From Chitinophagaceae bacterium (lineage in GTDB: Bacteria; Bacteroidota; Bacteroidia; Chitinophagales; Chitinophagaceae): DNA of 64,000 bases. The position numbers were made by a program, and so were the translations under genes. Below the pieces are notes generated by a model that did not search any database, was not told the origin of the DNA, and saw only the letters and a program-made list of their open reading frames with translations. The stretch lies in the NCBI GenBank assembly GCA_024103425.1, contig JAGFIS010000025.1, forward strand, positions 1-64,000, in the 5' to 3' direction. Of the stretch, positions 16,916 to 25,981 are shown piece after piece; within the stretch, counting starts at the first letter, position 1, and every line of letters starts with the position of its first letter.

Positions 16916-17909
16916 TTTTCTGAAAAATATCACCTTTGGGCAGCCAGGGTTTTTTCTGCTGTTTCTACTTTTTCCGTTGTTGATTTTTATTCATTTCTAC
17001 AGGAAAAACAGAAATGAGGCCGGTATTCGCATCAGTAGTTTGAAAGGATTGGGTGGGTCGGGTACTTTCAGCAATATTTTTCAGGGATTGCCCTTCTGGC
17101 TGAGGTTGCTCGCACTGGCTTCAATTATTCTGGCGCTTGCACGCCCGCAAGTGAAGTACAGTGAAACCTACCGAGAGGGCGAGGGAATTGACATCATTCT
17201 TTGCATCGATGTCAGCGGCAGTATGACGGCAGAGGATTTTATACCGAATCGTATGGAAGCGGCCAAGAAGGTAGCGATTGATTTTGTTAATCATCGTCCG
17301 GATGATAAAATCGGTGTGGTAATCTTTGCCGGTGAGAGTTTTACCCAGTGCCCACTGACGACTGATCATTATGTTTTGATTTCACAGATTCAACAGATCA
17401 GAAACGGACTTCTCGAAGATGGTACCTCTATTGGTAGCGGCCTGGCAACCAGTGTGGATCGTCTGCGGAATTCAAAAGCCAAGAGCAAAGTGGTTATCCT
17501 TCTGACGGATGGAGTAAATAACTCCGGATTGATAGATCCGTCTACGGCTAAAGAGATTGCTAAAGTATTTCATGTAAAAGTTTATACTATCGGTGTCGGA
17601 ACAGACAGGGAAACTACTGCAACTTTTCAGACTCCAAAGGGAATGGTCAGTCAGCCTGAGAAGACTACAATAGATGAAAAGATGCTGAAGAATATTGCAG
17701 AAGAAACAGGAGGTAAATATTACAGGGCAACCGATAACAAGAGCCTTGAAAAAATTTATTCTGATATAGATAAACTCGAGAAGTCTAAAATGCAGATAAC
17801 TACTTTTCATCGTCATTCTGAAAAGTTTTATCCATTTGTTTTTGCGGCTATCATTCTGTTAGTAGCAGAAATATTGCTCAGATACCTGGTATTTAAGAAG
17901 TTTCCCTAA
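16905..17909 (+). CDS. batA: BatA-like VWA membrane protein
   Basis: 334 aa: two N-terminal hydrophobic segments, a VWA domain with MIDAS CIDVSGSMT, TDGVNNSG and later Thr/Asp residues, then a C-terminal membrane helix. In Bacteroides fragilis the bat genes affect aerotolerance. Here batA is the last gene of the set: batB, C, D and E do not follow, and rsgA starts 25 nt downstream. Either the operon is truncated or the others lie elsewhere. Confidence 0.9.
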   Translation: MIYDFLKNITFGQPGFFLLFLLFPLLIFIHFYRKNRNEAGIRISSLKGLGGSGTFSNIFQGLPFWLRLLALASIILALARPQVKYSETYREGEGIDIILCIDVSGSMTAEDFIPNRMEAAKKVAIDFVNHRPDDKIGVVIFAGESFTQCPLTTDHYVLISQIQQIRNGLLEDGTSIGSGLATSVDRLRNSKAKSKVVILLTDGVNNSGLIDPSTAKEIAKVFHVKVYTIGVGTDRETTATFQTPKGMVSQPEKTTIDEKMLKNIAEETGGKYYRATDNKSLEKIYSDIDKLEKSKMQITTFHRHSEKFYPFVFAAIILLVAEILLRYLVFKKFP

Positions 17910-17934
17910 ACTTGTGCCCTAAATTATTTCTTTT

Positions 17935-18852
17935 TTGAAAGCTATCGTTTACAAATCAACAGGAAGCTGGTACCGTGTGAAAACAGAGGAAGGAGAGTTT
18001 CTGGATGCACGCATCAGAGGGAAGTTCAAGACAGATGATATCACTTCCACAAACCCGGTGGCGGTAGGAGATGTAGTGCAGGTAGAGACTGATGAAACAG
18101 GGGCAGTGATGATTACAGAGATTGAAGACAGGAAGAATTATATCATCCGTCAGTCGCCGCAAAATAAAAACCTGCAACACATTATAGCTGCCAATATCGA
18201 CCAGAGTCTTTTAATTTGTTCGTTGAAGCAGCCGCATACCAGCAGAGGGTTTATCGACCGCTTTTTAGCTGCAAGCGAAGCGTTTCACGTACCTGCAATT
18301 CTTGTGTTTAATAAGGCCGATATATATAGAATCAAAGAAAGCGACCTGTTCAAGGAGATTAAAACTATTTATGAAAACATCGGTTATGCTACAATAAAGG
18401 TGAGTGTAAAGAACAGGATGGGCATCGAACAGATTCGGGGATTGTTGAGAAACCGGACTACTTTGATCAGCGGTCACTCCGGTGTAGGCAAGTCTTCTCT
18501 TATTAATTTATTTCTTGGCGACGAACAGATAAAAACGAGCGAAGTAAGCGGCTGGAGCGGCAAGGGTGTACATACAACCACATTTGCAGAAATGTATGAT
18601 TTACCGGGTGGGGGGTGCGTAATCGATACTCCCGGTATCCGTGAGTTTGCTTTAAAAGAAATTGAACCTGTAGAATTGTCTCATTATTTCGTAGAAATGA
18701 AACCTCTGATCGGAAATTGCAGGTTTAATAATTGTCTGCACAAAGAAGAACCGGGGTGTGCAGTGAAACAGGCGGTAGCAGATGGAAAAATTGACATAGA
18801 TCGTTATGTCAGTTATCTGACAATTCTGGATTCGCTCAATGAAGAATGGTAG
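17935..18852 (+). CDS. rsgA: Ribosome small-subunit-dependent GTPase A
   Basis: 305 aa from a TTG start. N-terminal OB fold, then the circularly permuted GTPase with G4-like FNKAD before the P-loop GHSGVGKSS and G3 DTPG, then a zinc-binding C-terminal domain (NCRFNNCLHKEEPGC). It acts in late 30S subunit assembly. It sits 25 nt after batA and is likely cotranscribed. Confidence 0.93.
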   Translation: MKAIVYKSTGSWYRVKTEEGEFLDARIRGKFKTDDITSTNPVAVGDVVQVETDETGAVMITEIEDRKNYIIRQSPQNKNLQHIIAANIDQSLLICSLKQPHTSRGFIDRFLAASEAFHVPAILVFNKADIYRIKESDLFKEIKTIYENIGYATIKVSVKNRMGIEQIRGLLRNRTTLISGHSGVGKSSLINLFLGDEQIKTSEVSGWSGKGVHTTTFAEMYDLPGGGCVIDTPGIREFALKEIEPVELSHYFVEMKPLIGNCRFNNCLHKEEPGCAVKQAVADGKIDIDRYVSYLTILDSLNEEW

Positions 18853-18949
18853 GAGGGAAATGGTTTTTGGCAATACTATTGCCTCCGGATAAATTACAGA
18901 TTACCCGTTAAAGTGAAAATGGTTGATTGGGGATTAGAAACAGCAACGG

Positions 18950-19255
18950 TCAGAATGCTTTTTTTACCAACATCCCGGAGATTTCTCTGACGATTTTATC
19001 AGATACATCCAAATTTTTTACAATCGGGTGCGGCACAATGGAAACGCCGTTAAAAATACTGTACTGCAATGTGAGGTAGTGCTTCTTGTATTTGAAGTCC
19101 CAGCAAAGCACATCAGCGTCGTCGATCTGATTGATGAATTTTACTTTCAGTTCGTCTGACAATACATCAGCAATCATGTAGAATTTAGAAATACCGCAAT
19201 TGTCATCGATCACTGCTTCTGTGGTTCCGTAGTGAGTTTTGAGGTGGTAGCACAT
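18950..19255 (-). CDS. Hypothetical protein
   Basis: 101 aa, no recognised domain, no signal peptide. It contains several Cys/His and a DDADVLCWDFKYKKH segment. Its codon use looks coding, and no competing frame exists. It may end the minus-strand gene series that starts at dut. Function unknown. Confidence 0.6.
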   Translation of the reverse strand: MCYHLKTHYGTTEAVIDDNCGISKFYMIADVLSDELKVKFINQIDDADVLCWDFKYKKHYLTLQYSIFNGVSIVPHPIVKNLDVSDKIVREISGMLVKKAF

Positions 19256-19291
19256 AAGGGTAGAGATTAAATGATACTTTATACTAAAGGA

Positions 19292-19471
19292 TTAATATTT
19301 AAACTTTTTTGCTTTTTTGGCTGCTTTAATGGCCGCCGGATCTCCTGATGCTATCTTCTCTGCTCCGATGTTCTTGCCGTCTGTCGGACACCCTAATTTC
19401 TCCTTTCCTTTAAGGATCGCACATCCCGAAAGGATATAAGTTGCAAATAAGAAAAGCAGTGTCTTCTTCAT
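19292..19471 (-). CDS. Small lipoprotein (59 aa)
   Basis: A short gene below the usual ORF cut-off. The product starts MKKTLLFLFATYILSGC: a signal peptide and lipobox LSGC (Cys17) for lipidation, then a short Lys/Ala-rich tail ending KKAKKFKY. Its ATG overlaps the stop of the gamma carbonic anhydrase gene as ATGA (19468-19471), strong evidence that it is a real, translationally coupled gene. Function unknown; the basic tail could bind peptidoglycan or nucleic acid. Confidence 0.75.
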   Translation of the reverse strand: MKKTLLFLFATYILSGCAILKGKEKLGCPTDGKNIGAEKIASGDPAAIKAAKKAKKFKY

Positions 19472-20004
19472 AGTTTTGGTTCGGTTTTCCCCGGTTGGTA
19501 CCAGGAGGAATAAAGCACGTAGTTTCGGGCGATTCTTTCAATTTCTCCTTCTATTAACGCTTGAGGCACATCCTTTATTTTCTTAGCAGGGACTCCTGCA
19601 TAGAGACTTCCCGGAGGAATTACCGTATTTTCCAACACTACAGCACCGGCGGCGATAATACTATGGCTACCCACGATGGCATGGTCCATAACAATGGCAC
19701 CCATACCAATCAGCACGTTATCTTCAATAACGCACCCGTGAACGATAGCATTGTGGCCGATGCTGACATTATTTCCGATAGTGGTGGAAGCTTTGAGATA
19801 AGTGCAGTGAATAGTGGCATTATCCTGCACATTTACCCTGTTACCCATGCGTATGGAGTTAACATCGCCTCTCAATACGGCATTGAACCAGATTGAGCAT
19901 TCATCTCCCATGATAATATCACCTGTGAGCGTAGCGTTGGAGGCAATAAAACACTCTCTCCCGAAAGAGGGTAATTTTTGATTTACTTCAATGATTGTCG
20001 GCAT
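19468..20004 (-). CDS. Gamma-carbonic anhydrase-like hexapeptide protein (YrdA type)
   Basis: 178 aa left-handed beta-helix protein made of I/V-G-x4 hexapeptide repeats. The three Zn ligands seen in gamma carbonic anhydrases are present: His in ATIHC and both His in GHNAIVHG. It may hydrate CO2, though many YrdA-type proteins have unproven activity. Located between the EnvC-like gene (20 nt upstream) and the small lipoprotein, with which it overlaps. Confidence 0.88.
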   Translation of the reverse strand: MPTIIEVNQKLPSFGRECFIASNATLTGDIIMGDECSIWFNAVLRGDVNSIRMGNRVNVQDNATIHCTYLKASTTIGNNVSIGHNAIVHGCVIEDNVLIGMGAIVMDHAIVGSHSIIAAGAVVLENTVIPPGSLYAGVPAKKIKDVPQALIEGEIERIARNYVLYSSWYQPGKTEPKL

Positions 20005-20024
20005 AAAGAGGAAAAAATGAGGCT

Positions 20025-21308
20025 TTATTTTAACCAGGCTTCAGGATTCTGATAAGTCGACTCGCGTAATAGCAGAAACTCAATTCTACCGCCTTCACCT
20101 TCATCGTTTTCTCCGGCTCTGCCTATCGTTTGTCCGGTTTTTACACGATCACCGCGTTTCACGCTTACATTATTCAGGTTACTATACACTGTAAAGTACT
20201 GGCCATGTTTGATAAAGACGGCCTGGTGATCTTCCATAAAGTTCACAAGAGTTACTTCGCCGTCAAACACAGCCTTAACAGGCTCACCTATCTGGGTAGC
20301 AATGGTTACACTGTAGTTGGTGAATTTGATACCTCCCGGTAATTCGTTGTTGCCGTAATGATAAAGAAGGTACCCTTTTACAGGCCACGGTAATCTTCCC
20401 TTATTGCTCTCAAAGTTTGCGTTAAGATTGTACTGGGCTTCAGTGGTTACTAGTACGCTTCCTGAAGATGGTAAAATAGAGCTGGCATTACTCGTTTCAT
20501 TGGCATTGATCAGAGATTTTTTGGGTGTTGCAGCGACAGTTGCCCCGCCTGCAGCTTTTGCTTTCTTAGCAGCTTCGGCTTTAGCAAGTTCCATTTCACG
20601 CTTAATCATTGCTGAGATGGAATTCTTCAGTTTCTGGTCTTCTTTTTTCTTTGCGGCAATTACCTTGTTTAACTCTTTTTGTTTACCCTGCAACTTTTTA
20701 ACTACGCTGGATTTCTGAGCACGCTCCTTATTAAGCTTGCTCATTTCTACACTTTCCTCCTTTAGCACTACGGCTTTGCGGTCTTTGCTTTGGTTGAGTT
20801 CATCTACCTTCCTGTTAAGGAGTAACTGGGTTTTCAGAATATTATCTGCCTGTTTTTCCTGATAGTTTCTGAAAGATTTGAGATACGCAATTCGCTTGAT
20901 AGCATCATTAAATCCTTCTGAGGAAAAAATAAAGTTCAGGAAGCTGTAGTTGCCACGGTTTTTATAAGCATAAATCATGCTTTGTGCGTACTCGTCTTTC
21001 AGTGTGTCCAGCACGCGATTCATTCTGTTGATTTCTAACTGTGTCAGATAAATCTCATCGCTCAGGCTGCGTACCTCTTTTCTGATATTTCCTACGACAT
21101 TTTCCTGAAGCCTTACTTTCTTCTGAACAAGGGCTAATTCATTTAAGCTTGTTTTGGTAGATTTCTGAGTCTCGTTCAGCAATTTCTGAGTCTCTTCAAT
21201 TTCTTTTTTTAACTGGTTGCGTTTGCTTTCCAGTGTGGCCTTATCCTGTGCAATGGCGTAGAAAACGAAAAATAACAGAAAGCCTAAAGCGAATATTTTC
21301 TTAGTCAT
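20025..21308 (-). CDS. EnvC-like murein hydrolase activator (degenerate M23/LytM)
   Basis: 427 aa: signal peptide (about 1-20), two long coiled-coil stretches (about 22-110 and 150-250), an Ala/Lys linker, then a C-terminal LytM/M23 domain. The M23 zinc motifs are lost: the HxH strand reads GRIEFLLL and the first His/Asp region reads GGIKFTNYS. By analogy with E. coli EnvC it would activate a cell-wall amidase in the periplasm rather than cut peptidoglycan. In a minus-strand run with dut and the DUF4292 gene. Confidence 0.88.
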   Translation of the reverse strand: MTKKIFALGFLLFFVFYAIAQDKATLESKRNQLKKEIEETQKLLNETQKSTKTSLNELALVQKKVRLQENVVGNIRKEVRSLSDEIYLTQLEINRMNRVLDTLKDEYAQSMIYAYKNRGNYSFLNFIFSSEGFNDAIKRIAYLKSFRNYQEKQADNILKTQLLLNRKVDELNQSKDRKAVVLKEESVEMSKLNKERAQKSSVVKKLQGKQKELNKVIAAKKKEDQKLKNSISAMIKREMELAKAEAAKKAKAAGGATVAATPKKSLINANETSNASSILPSSGSVLVTTEAQYNLNANFESNKGRLPWPVKGYLLYHYGNNELPGGIKFTNYSVTIATQIGEPVKAVFDGEVTLVNFMEDHQAVFIKHGQYFTVYSNLNNVSVKRGDRVKTGQTIGRAGENDEGEGGRIEFLLLRESTYQNPEAWLK

Positions 21309-21367
21309 CAGGGATCAGATGATTTTTAATAGGGTGAGTAGAAATAACGGTATCGCTAAAGTACAAA

Positions 21368-22174
21368 TTATTTTACCGTATATCCTGAAGGCCTGTTAAA
21401 GGGAAGTGATAATTCATTGTTAAACTCAACCTGCTTGAAAGTCAGCGCAATCCTGATTTCCTTTTCAGGTATGGATACTTCCCTGAGGGTAGAAAAGTAT
21501 AGGGTATCGTTTTTCGGGTACTCATCGTAAAGCAAATCGGCGGTGATGTAATTACCGGGTTCTCTGATATTAAGTGTTTGTTTCGCCAGAACGCCTTCAG
21601 GCATTTTGAAGTACGATGTGTTCGTAATTTGAGGAGACCCGGAGACAATACGGAGGTATTTTCCCGCTTGGGTGATGTCGAGTGTTGTTCCGCCGTTTAA
21701 AACCAGTTGGCCTGCTACTAATTTTTGTAAATCGTTAAATGTGAAGGGGACTGAGGTGAGTTCTTTCAGGTACTCGATGTAATGCGATTCAATGGTTTTT
21801 TCCAGGCGGTTCAGGATAATGACACTATCCTGTGTGATAAGAATTCTCATGCCTTCAATATTCAGAAAACTAGCAGTGACTGATATCCAGATCGCACTAT
21901 CTTTCTTTACTCTGACAAAAGCATTCACCTCGGGCTGACTCTGGCCTGCTTCAGTGTATTCTACTCTTATCTTGGCTGAGAGTGTTTCAAAAGGAACGGA
22001 GTTCCACTGTTTGTATAGTGTTGCTCCCTCTGTTACAACTTCACTGCTTACGGGTTCACCCTTCTGATGGTCGATACCTGCTGCACCTGTGCGGATCTTA
22101 TGCGTCGTCTTGCAACCTGCTATCGCAAGGAACACTAAGAGCGACAAGGCAACAAATATTTTTCTGTGTTTCAT
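21368..22174 (-). CDS. DUF4292 lipoprotein
   Basis: 268 aa. Lipoprotein signal with lipobox AIAGC near residue 21, followed by a LolA/LolB-like fold predicted for DUF4292 (two halves of antiparallel strands). Found almost only in Bacteroidota, often between dut and an EnvC-like gene as here. Probably faces the periplasm; a lipid or lipoprotein trafficking role is inference. Confidence 0.85.
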   Translation of the reverse strand: MKHRKIFVALSLLVFLAIAGCKTTHKIRTGAAGIDHQKGEPVSSEVVTEGATLYKQWNSVPFETLSAKIRVEYTEAGQSQPEVNAFVRVKKDSAIWISVTASFLNIEGMRILITQDSVIILNRLEKTIESHYIEYLKELTSVPFTFNDLQKLVAGQLVLNGGTTLDITQAGKYLRIVSGSPQITNTSYFKMPEGVLAKQTLNIREPGNYITADLLYDEYPKNDTLYFSTLREVSIPEKEIRIALTFKQVEFNNELSLPFNRPSGYTVK

Positions 22175-22181
22175 TTTGATT

Positions 22182-22625
22182 TCATTTCATGCCGGTATGC
22201 CCGAATCCGCCTGAACCTCTTTCCGAATCTTCGAGTTGTTTACTTTCTTTAAGTTCAGCCTGTACTACTTTAGCGACAACCATCTGGGCAATCCTGTCTC
22301 CGTGTTGAATGGTGTGCGGTTCAGTTGACAGGTTCACCAAAATTACTTTTAACTCTCCTCTGTAGTCACTGTCGACTGTTCCGGGCGAATTCAGGCAGGT
22401 GATGCCGTGTTTCCAGGCCATACCGCTTCGTGGACGTACCTGTACTTCATACCCTTTGGGAATTTCCAAAAAAATACCTGTTGGAACCATCGCTCTTTGG
22501 AGGCTGCCCAGCGTGAGTGGGCTTTCTAAAACTGCCCTCAGGTCCATACCGCTCGATCCATTGGTTTCGTATTTTGGCAATTCAAATCCTGACCGGTTAA
22601 TAACTTTTATAGTGAGTATATCCAT
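22182..22625 (-). CDS. dut: dUTP diphosphatase
   Basis: 147 aa trimeric dUTPase with all five motifs: SSGMDLRA, RPRSGMAWKHG, NSPGTVDSDYRGE, HGDRIAQMVV and the C-terminal RGSGGFGHTG arm. It hydrolyses dUTP to dUMP, preventing uracil incorporation and supplying dTMP synthesis. First gene of the minus-strand run dut, DUF4292, envC-like (gap of 7 nt to DUF4292). Confidence 0.95.
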   Translation of the reverse strand: MDILTIKVINRSGFELPKYETNGSSGMDLRAVLESPLTLGSLQRAMVPTGIFLEIPKGYEVQVRPRSGMAWKHGITCLNSPGTVDSDYRGELKVILVNLSTEPHTIQHGDRIAQMVVAKVVQAELKESKQLEDSERGSGGFGHTGMK

Positions 22626-22648
22626 TTTGGTGAGTATTGACAGATTAT

Positions 22649-23410
22649 TTACAGTTCCGGTTTAAAGATGAACTCAGATTCAGTTTTGGGTAACGACTCT
22701 GAAAGAGGCGTGAGTTGGCCGTCAATCAAGCCGTGAACAGAATAGTTCAATCTACCAAATAAAGCCAGGATGGCTGCTCTGTTTTCCGGTGCTACTTCTA
22801 CCTGCACAGTCGGACGGTGGTTCTTTATCAGTTCTTCCATTTCCGTTAGCACAGTCACCTCAAATCCTTCCACATCGCATTTGATATAATTGATTTTTTC
22901 AAGACCGCCGAAGAGTTCTGACGGCTTTCTCATTTCTGCTTCAAAACTGTATTTATGTTCTGCGAGCTCTCCATCTTTCTCTTTGTCGTACACATGCATA
23001 AGCCCGGTACTGAGGTAACGGTTCTTTTCTAAATCAGCAACAGGGTCAACAATGGTGATTTTCTTATTCGCACTCCCCATTGCATAGGGATAGAGCGTGA
23101 TGTTTTTCCGCTTGCGGGCGAGTTCGTTGAAGATCTTGTTGTATGTACTGACAGGCTCAACAGCGTGAACGCTTCCTTCAGGTCCTGTCCATTTTGAAAA
23201 TAGAATGGAGTAGTACCCAAGATTCGCACCGATGTCGATAATCGTATCTCCGGGCTGAATCAGATTCTTAACGAAATAATGGTATTTGTATATCGGATTC
23301 TTTTTAAGGTATCCTGTGCGGTAGAGGAAGAAATAAGACCGTTGCAGTATCCGCAGGTAATTTTCCAGGCTGACATTTCTGTAAAAAAACGCTTTAATTG
23401 ATTGTGTCAT
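22649..23410 (-). CDS. FkbM-family methyltransferase
   Basis: 253 aa. SAM-binding motif IDIGANLGYYSILFSK at about residues 56-71, HAVEPV, then the FkbM-typical IKCDVEGFE acidic motif. It probably O-methylates a sugar or lipid-linked glycan; the acceptor is unknown. A -7 box (CAAATGTA on the plus strand, 23456-23463) precedes it, so it may start its own transcript. Confidence 0.85.
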   Translation of the reverse strand: MTQSIKAFFYRNVSLENYLRILQRSYFFLYRTGYLKKNPIYKYHYFVKNLIQPGDTIIDIGANLGYYSILFSKWTGPEGSVHAVEPVSTYNKIFNELARKRKNITLYPYAMGSANKKITIVDPVADLEKNRYLSTGLMHVYDKEKDGELAEHKYSFEAEMRKPSELFGGLEKINYIKCDVEGFEVTVLTEMEELIKNHRPTVQVEVAPENRAAILALFGRLNYSVHGLIDGQLTPLSESLPKTESEFIFKPEL

Positions 23411-23518
23411 GAGGGTTGGAAAACCTTAAAATTGAATGAGATAATTTTTCGTTGCCAAATGTAGAGTATTCTGCAGACAAGAATGAACGGATGACTGGGT
23501 AGGTTTTTGCGCCGGAGT

Positions 23519-23989
23519 CTACTTTTTTATTTTAGCCTTCAATATTTCCCGTGCACCTTCAATGCTGTCAAAGGACTTCTTTGGAATCAGAAAGAAGGTT
23601 TGGGGATTAAAATAAAGGTGGAAAAAGTAAGGTGTTTCAAGGTAAGTGCTGAATTCGCTCCACTCCCAGCTGCGATGGCCATGCTCGGTTTCAATCGCCA
23701 TTTCCTGCTCACCAAAGTCAACCCTGTAACGGGTTCTAAAAGTTGACGATCTTTTGTAGATGATATAGGGCAGGGCAAACCAGAAGGAAATCATCAGGAT
23801 AAACCAGAGTCCGGAAGCCATAATCAGCGCCACCGGCGAAATTTTCCCTGAGAAGAACATCACAGCGCTCATGATTGCAAACACATTTACGAGAATGATG
23901 GTAATCTTGATTTCGCGCCGGCTGATGAAGTGATAACGCAATGCCTGTATCACCTTGGCTTTGTCGTAGGTAAAGAATGAAGAAGTCAT
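23519..23989 (-). CDS. YcxB-like membrane protein
   Basis: 156 aa with two adjacent membrane helices (about residues 28-47 and 52-76) followed by a C-terminal soluble domain with the YcxB-like pattern (WEWSEFSTYLET, FLIPKKSF). Function of the family is unknown. Confidence 0.75.
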   Translation of the reverse strand: MTSSFFTYDKAKVIQALRYHFISRREIKITIILVNVFAIMSAVMFFSGKISPVALIMASGLWFILMISFWFALPYIIYKRSSTFRTRYRVDFGEQEMAIETEHGHRSWEWSEFSTYLETPYFFHLYFNPQTFFLIPKKSFDSIEGAREILKAKIKK

Positions 23990-24069
23990 TAAAACAAAAA
24001 TAACTGAAAGATGAGGATTTATTAAGAAAAGATTTCACGAGGAATCTTACTTTTATCAAAAGATAACTG

Positions 24070-24594
24070 ATGAAATATATTTTCGCCCTCGCATTGCTGT
24101 TTTCGTGTTTTGTACTGGTAGCACAGCCGCCTACAGCCGAGTCTGTTCTGGAACAGGCCCAGAGAGAAGCCCTCCAGTCTAATAAGAATGTTTTTGTGAT
24201 GTTCCACGCTTCGTGGTGCAGTTGGTGCCGCAGGATGGAGAAACTGATGGCCGAACCTGATATGAAGCCTCTGTTTGATAAAAACTATGTGATGGCGTAC
24301 CTCACCGTTATGGAGACACCGGATAAAAAAGATCTGGAAAACCCCGGCGCGGTTAAAGTGCTCGCGCAATACAAAGGAGATAAGGGAGGCATTCCTTTCT
24401 GGTATATTACCGATGGCAACGGCAAATTTATCGAGGACAGCCGTGAAATAGTGGATGGTAAGAAGGCCGGGAATGTCGGCAGCCCGGCAAGTGAAAATGA
24501 AGTTGATTATTTTATTTATGTCCTTAAGAAGTCATCTTCTTTGAATGATAGCGAACTGGCAAGTATTAAAGAGAAGTTCCTGATGAAGAATTAG
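24070..24594 (+). CDS. Secreted thioredoxin-fold protein
   Basis: 174 aa. Signal peptide ending near VLVAQ, then a thioredoxin fold with the redox pair C50-S-W-C53 in HASWCSWCRRM. Like other DUF255/thioredoxin_7-type proteins it probably handles disulfides in the periplasm. The WCxWC motif fits reductases of the DsbD-alpha/c type. It converges on rarA. Confidence 0.82.
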   Translation: MKYIFALALLFSCFVLVAQPPTAESVLEQAQREALQSNKNVFVMFHASWCSWCRRMEKLMAEPDMKPLFDKNYVMAYLTVMETPDKKDLENPGAVKVLAQYKGDKGGIPFWYITDGNGKFIEDSREIVDGKKAGNVGSPASENEVDYFIYVLKKSSSLNDSELASIKEKFLMKN

Positions 24595-24619
24595 TCTTCG
24601 GGAAGAAAAACAATAAGTT

Positions 24620-25885
24620 CTAATACCCGTATTTCGCTTTCCAGCGGTCTCTTAGGAATTTTCTTATTTCTTCTTCGCGTTTATTTTGACCGGGGTCGTA
24701 GAGTTTGGTTCCTTTTATTTTATCGGGGAGGAATTCCATTTCTGCGAAATTGCCTTCGTATAAGTGTGCATACTTGTAACCTTTGCCATAATCGAGGTCT
24801 TTCATCAGCCGAGTCGGCGCATTTCTGATAGCTAATGGCACAGGCAAGTCGCCATACTTCCTCACCAGAGATTCAGCTTCGTTGATGGCCATGTATGAGG
24901 CGTTACTCTTAACACTGGAAGCCAGATAAATAGCGCATTGCGAAAGAATGATTCTCGACTCGGGATATCCGATTACGTTCACGGCCTGAAAACAGTTTGT
25001 GGCCAGTACCAATGCGGTAGGATTGGCATTGCCAATATCTTCACTGGCGAAGATGACCATCCTGCGAGCGATGAATTTTACGTCTTCGCCCCCTTCGATC
25101 ATTCGTGCGAGCCAGTAAACCGCAGCATTCGGATCGCTGCCGCGCATAGACTTGATAAATGCTGAGATGATATCATAGTGCTGCTCGCCTTTCTTGTCGT
25201 AGAGCGCCGTTTTTTGCTGTGCAGCTTTCATCACGAGACTGTCTGTTAGCGTAACTGTTTCATCATTGTCTCCTTTAGAAAAGGTTACTGCCAGTTCCAA
25301 GAGATTTAATAGCCTTCGTGCATCTCCTCCGGATAAATTAATCAGAGCCTCAGTCTCTTTTAGATCTATTTTCTTCTTAGAAAGTATGATGTCTTCTTTT
25401 ATCGCTTTGTGTAGAAGTTCTTTCAAGTGCTCTTCCGATAATGGTTTTAAGACAAAAACCTGGCTGCGGCTGAGCAGGGCACTATTCACCTCAAAAGAAG
25501 GATTTTCTGTAGTGGCTCCGATTAAAGTAATCGTGCCTTTTTCAACAGCTCCCAGCAAAGCGTCTTGTTGACTTTTATTAAACCGGTGTATTTCGTCGAT
25601 AAATAAAATGGCATTATCCTGGTGTGCTGCCAGTGCCAGCACTTCGCGTATTTCTTTTACTCCGGATGAAATGGCGCTTAACACATGAAAGGGCTTGTTC
25701 AGTGTTTCTGCAATAATGTGAGCAAGTGTTGTTTTCCCCGATCCGGGCGGTCCCCACAGAATCATTGATGGAATATGATTGCTCTCGATAGCTTTATACA
25801 AAATGCTCTCTTTACCTGTCAGGTGTTTCTGCCCGATCAGATCTTCCAGCTTAAACGGCCTCATTCTTTCTGCTAAAGGCTTCAT
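24620..25885 (-). CDS. rarA: Replication-associated recombination protein A
   Basis: 421 aa, clamp-loader-like AAA+ ATPase. Walker A GPPGSGKTT, Walker B LFIDEIHRFNK, sensor GATTENPSFE, then the tetramerisation C-terminal domain (AIYLASSVKSNASY). RarA/MgsA acts at stalled replication forks with SSB. Single minus-strand gene. Confidence 0.93.
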   Translation of the reverse strand: MKPLAERMRPFKLEDLIGQKHLTGKESILYKAIESNHIPSMILWGPPGSGKTTLAHIIAETLNKPFHVLSAISSGVKEIREVLALAAHQDNAILFIDEIHRFNKSQQDALLGAVEKGTITLIGATTENPSFEVNSALLSRSQVFVLKPLSEEHLKELLHKAIKEDIILSKKKIDLKETEALINLSGGDARRLLNLLELAVTFSKGDNDETVTLTDSLVMKAAQQKTALYDKKGEQHYDIISAFIKSMRGSDPNAAVYWLARMIEGGEDVKFIARRMVIFASEDIGNANPTALVLATNCFQAVNVIGYPESRIILSQCAIYLASSVKSNASYMAINEAESLVRKYGDLPVPLAIRNAPTRLMKDLDYGKGYKYAHLYEGNFAEMEFLPDKIKGTKLYDPGQNKREEEIRKFLRDRWKAKYGY

Positions 25886-25956
25886 AGATGCAGTGATTTA
25901 TCAGGTGTTAAAGGTAGTCAGTAAAAAAATGCTTCCTGCCTCAAAAAGGAATGTTT

Positions 25957-25964
25957 TACATTTG
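25957..25964 (+). promoter_or_regulatory. -7 box before the Ntn hydrolase gene
   Basis: TACATTTG fits TANNTTTG; the ATG follows 17 nt later, giving a very short leader. Confidence 0.5.
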
Positions 25965-25981
25965 AGAACAACCTTTATATT

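Noticed and set aside
18868..18895. GGCAAT-ACT-ATTGCC hairpin after rsgA as a terminator
   Set aside because: Stem of only 6 bp and no T-tract on either side; left unannotated.
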